A stretch of DNA of 64,000 nt from Orrella marina. Lineage in GTDB: Bacteria; Pseudomonadota; Gammaproteobacteria; Burkholderiales; Burkholderiaceae_B. The first letter of the stretch is position 1; each line of letters starts with the position of its first letter. Positions 63,817-64,000 of this stretch are shown piece after piece. Location of the stretch: contig NZ_CP028901.1 of NCBI RefSeq assembly GCF_003058465.1, positions 3,658,001 through 3,722,000 on the forward strand, read 5' to 3'. The position numbers were made by a program, and so were the translations under genes. Below the pieces are notes generated by a model. It saw nothing but the letters and a program-made list of their open reading frames with translations, was not told the DNA's origin and did no database searches.

Positions 63817-64000
63817 ATGAAAAGTTTGAATTCGACTGGCCTGCCTGATGCTCAGGCACTGTATGAACAGCTTCTCGAAGCCGTTCGAGGCATGATCAAG
63901 CCTTTGCCTTCGCAACAGGTTCATCTGGTAGGCATCCACTCAGGCGGGGCATGGCTTGCCGAGCAGTTGCAGAAGGACCTTGGTCTTGCTTCCGCGATGG
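63817..64000 (+). CDS. pyrR: PyrR bifunctional regulator/uracil phosphoribosyltransferase (partial, runs off window)
   Basis: The first 61 codons are present: MKSLNSTGLPDAQALYEQLL..., then HLVGIHSGGAWLAEQLQKDLGL, the PyrR-like start of the phosphoribosyltransferase fold. The PRPP loop lies beyond the window edge. It follows ruvX by 17 bp, an order known from other betaproteobacteria, where pyrB and pyrC come next. Confidence 0.8.
   Translation, partial: MKSLNSTGLPDAQALYEQLLEAVRGMIKPLPSQQVHLVGIHSGGAWLAEQLQKDLGLASAM

Overview
The window reads as chromosome of a betaproteobacterium, most likely order Burkholderiales and family Alcaligenaceae. The evidence is gene order and family content: a DUF3460-scpA-panC run, prepilin peptidase-coaE-zapD, a thiD-like gene divergent from rubredoxin-yqgE-ruvX-pyrR, and a tctDE-tctCBA tripartite tricarboxylate transport block. 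Genes are tightly packed and moderately GC-rich by eye. I see no rRNA, tRNA, CRISPR array, insertion sequence or phage gene. Species-level assignment is not possible from the sequence alone.

Layout. 1-3.9 kb: a partial efflux adaptor gene (runs off the left edge), a DUF429 protein and a Tat-exported FAD oxidoreductase of the spermidine-dehydrogenase type. 4.3-11.3 kb: a complete four-gene type I Wadjet (JetABCD) anti-plasmid condensin system. 11.5-18.8 kb: a CoA-transferase, a small YqaE/Pmp3 membrane protein, the metNIQ methionine importer, and convergent to it a TRAP transporter (dctPQM); the two transport operons meet at a perfect 31-bp hairpin. 19.4-21.2 kb: a DUF924 gene and a class V aminotransferase, both apparently frameshifted at runs of G. 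21.2-26.5 kb: the TctDE two-component system and TctCBA transporter. 26.8-37.1 kb: split ChrA chromate transporter, AtzE/AtzG-like amidase pair, CbpA/CbpM chaperone pair, a RutG-like pyrimidine permease, a CvrA-type antiporter, HupE/UreJ and a conserved protein with an adenylyltransferase-like motif.

38.9-43.3 kb holds the least explained unit: five co-directional genes encoding an amidoligase, a class I glutamine-amidotransferase/gamma-glutamyl hydrolase, an AAA-like protein whose nucleotide-binding loop has decayed, a short MscS-type channel and a small exported helical protein. A ligase and a hydrolase for gamma-glutamyl-type bonds placed beside a channel suggests a coupled metabolite or peptide-modification system; this is the best candidate here for something undescribed. 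The first four genes are closely linked; membership of the fifth is uncertain, because an inverted repeat lies before it.

43.3-64 kb is mostly housekeeping: a hemerythrin-diguanylate cyclase, SulP transporter plus universal stress protein, an MFS exporter, ScpA, PanC, a solo LuxR-type regulator with strong palindromes upstream, a lipoprotein, PilD-like peptidase, CoaE, ZapD, an outer-membrane efflux factor, a Nudix-ThiE fusion, a DUF815 ATPase, ArgJ, HemL, ThiE, a degenerate ThiD, rubredoxin, YqgE, RuvX and the start of PyrR.
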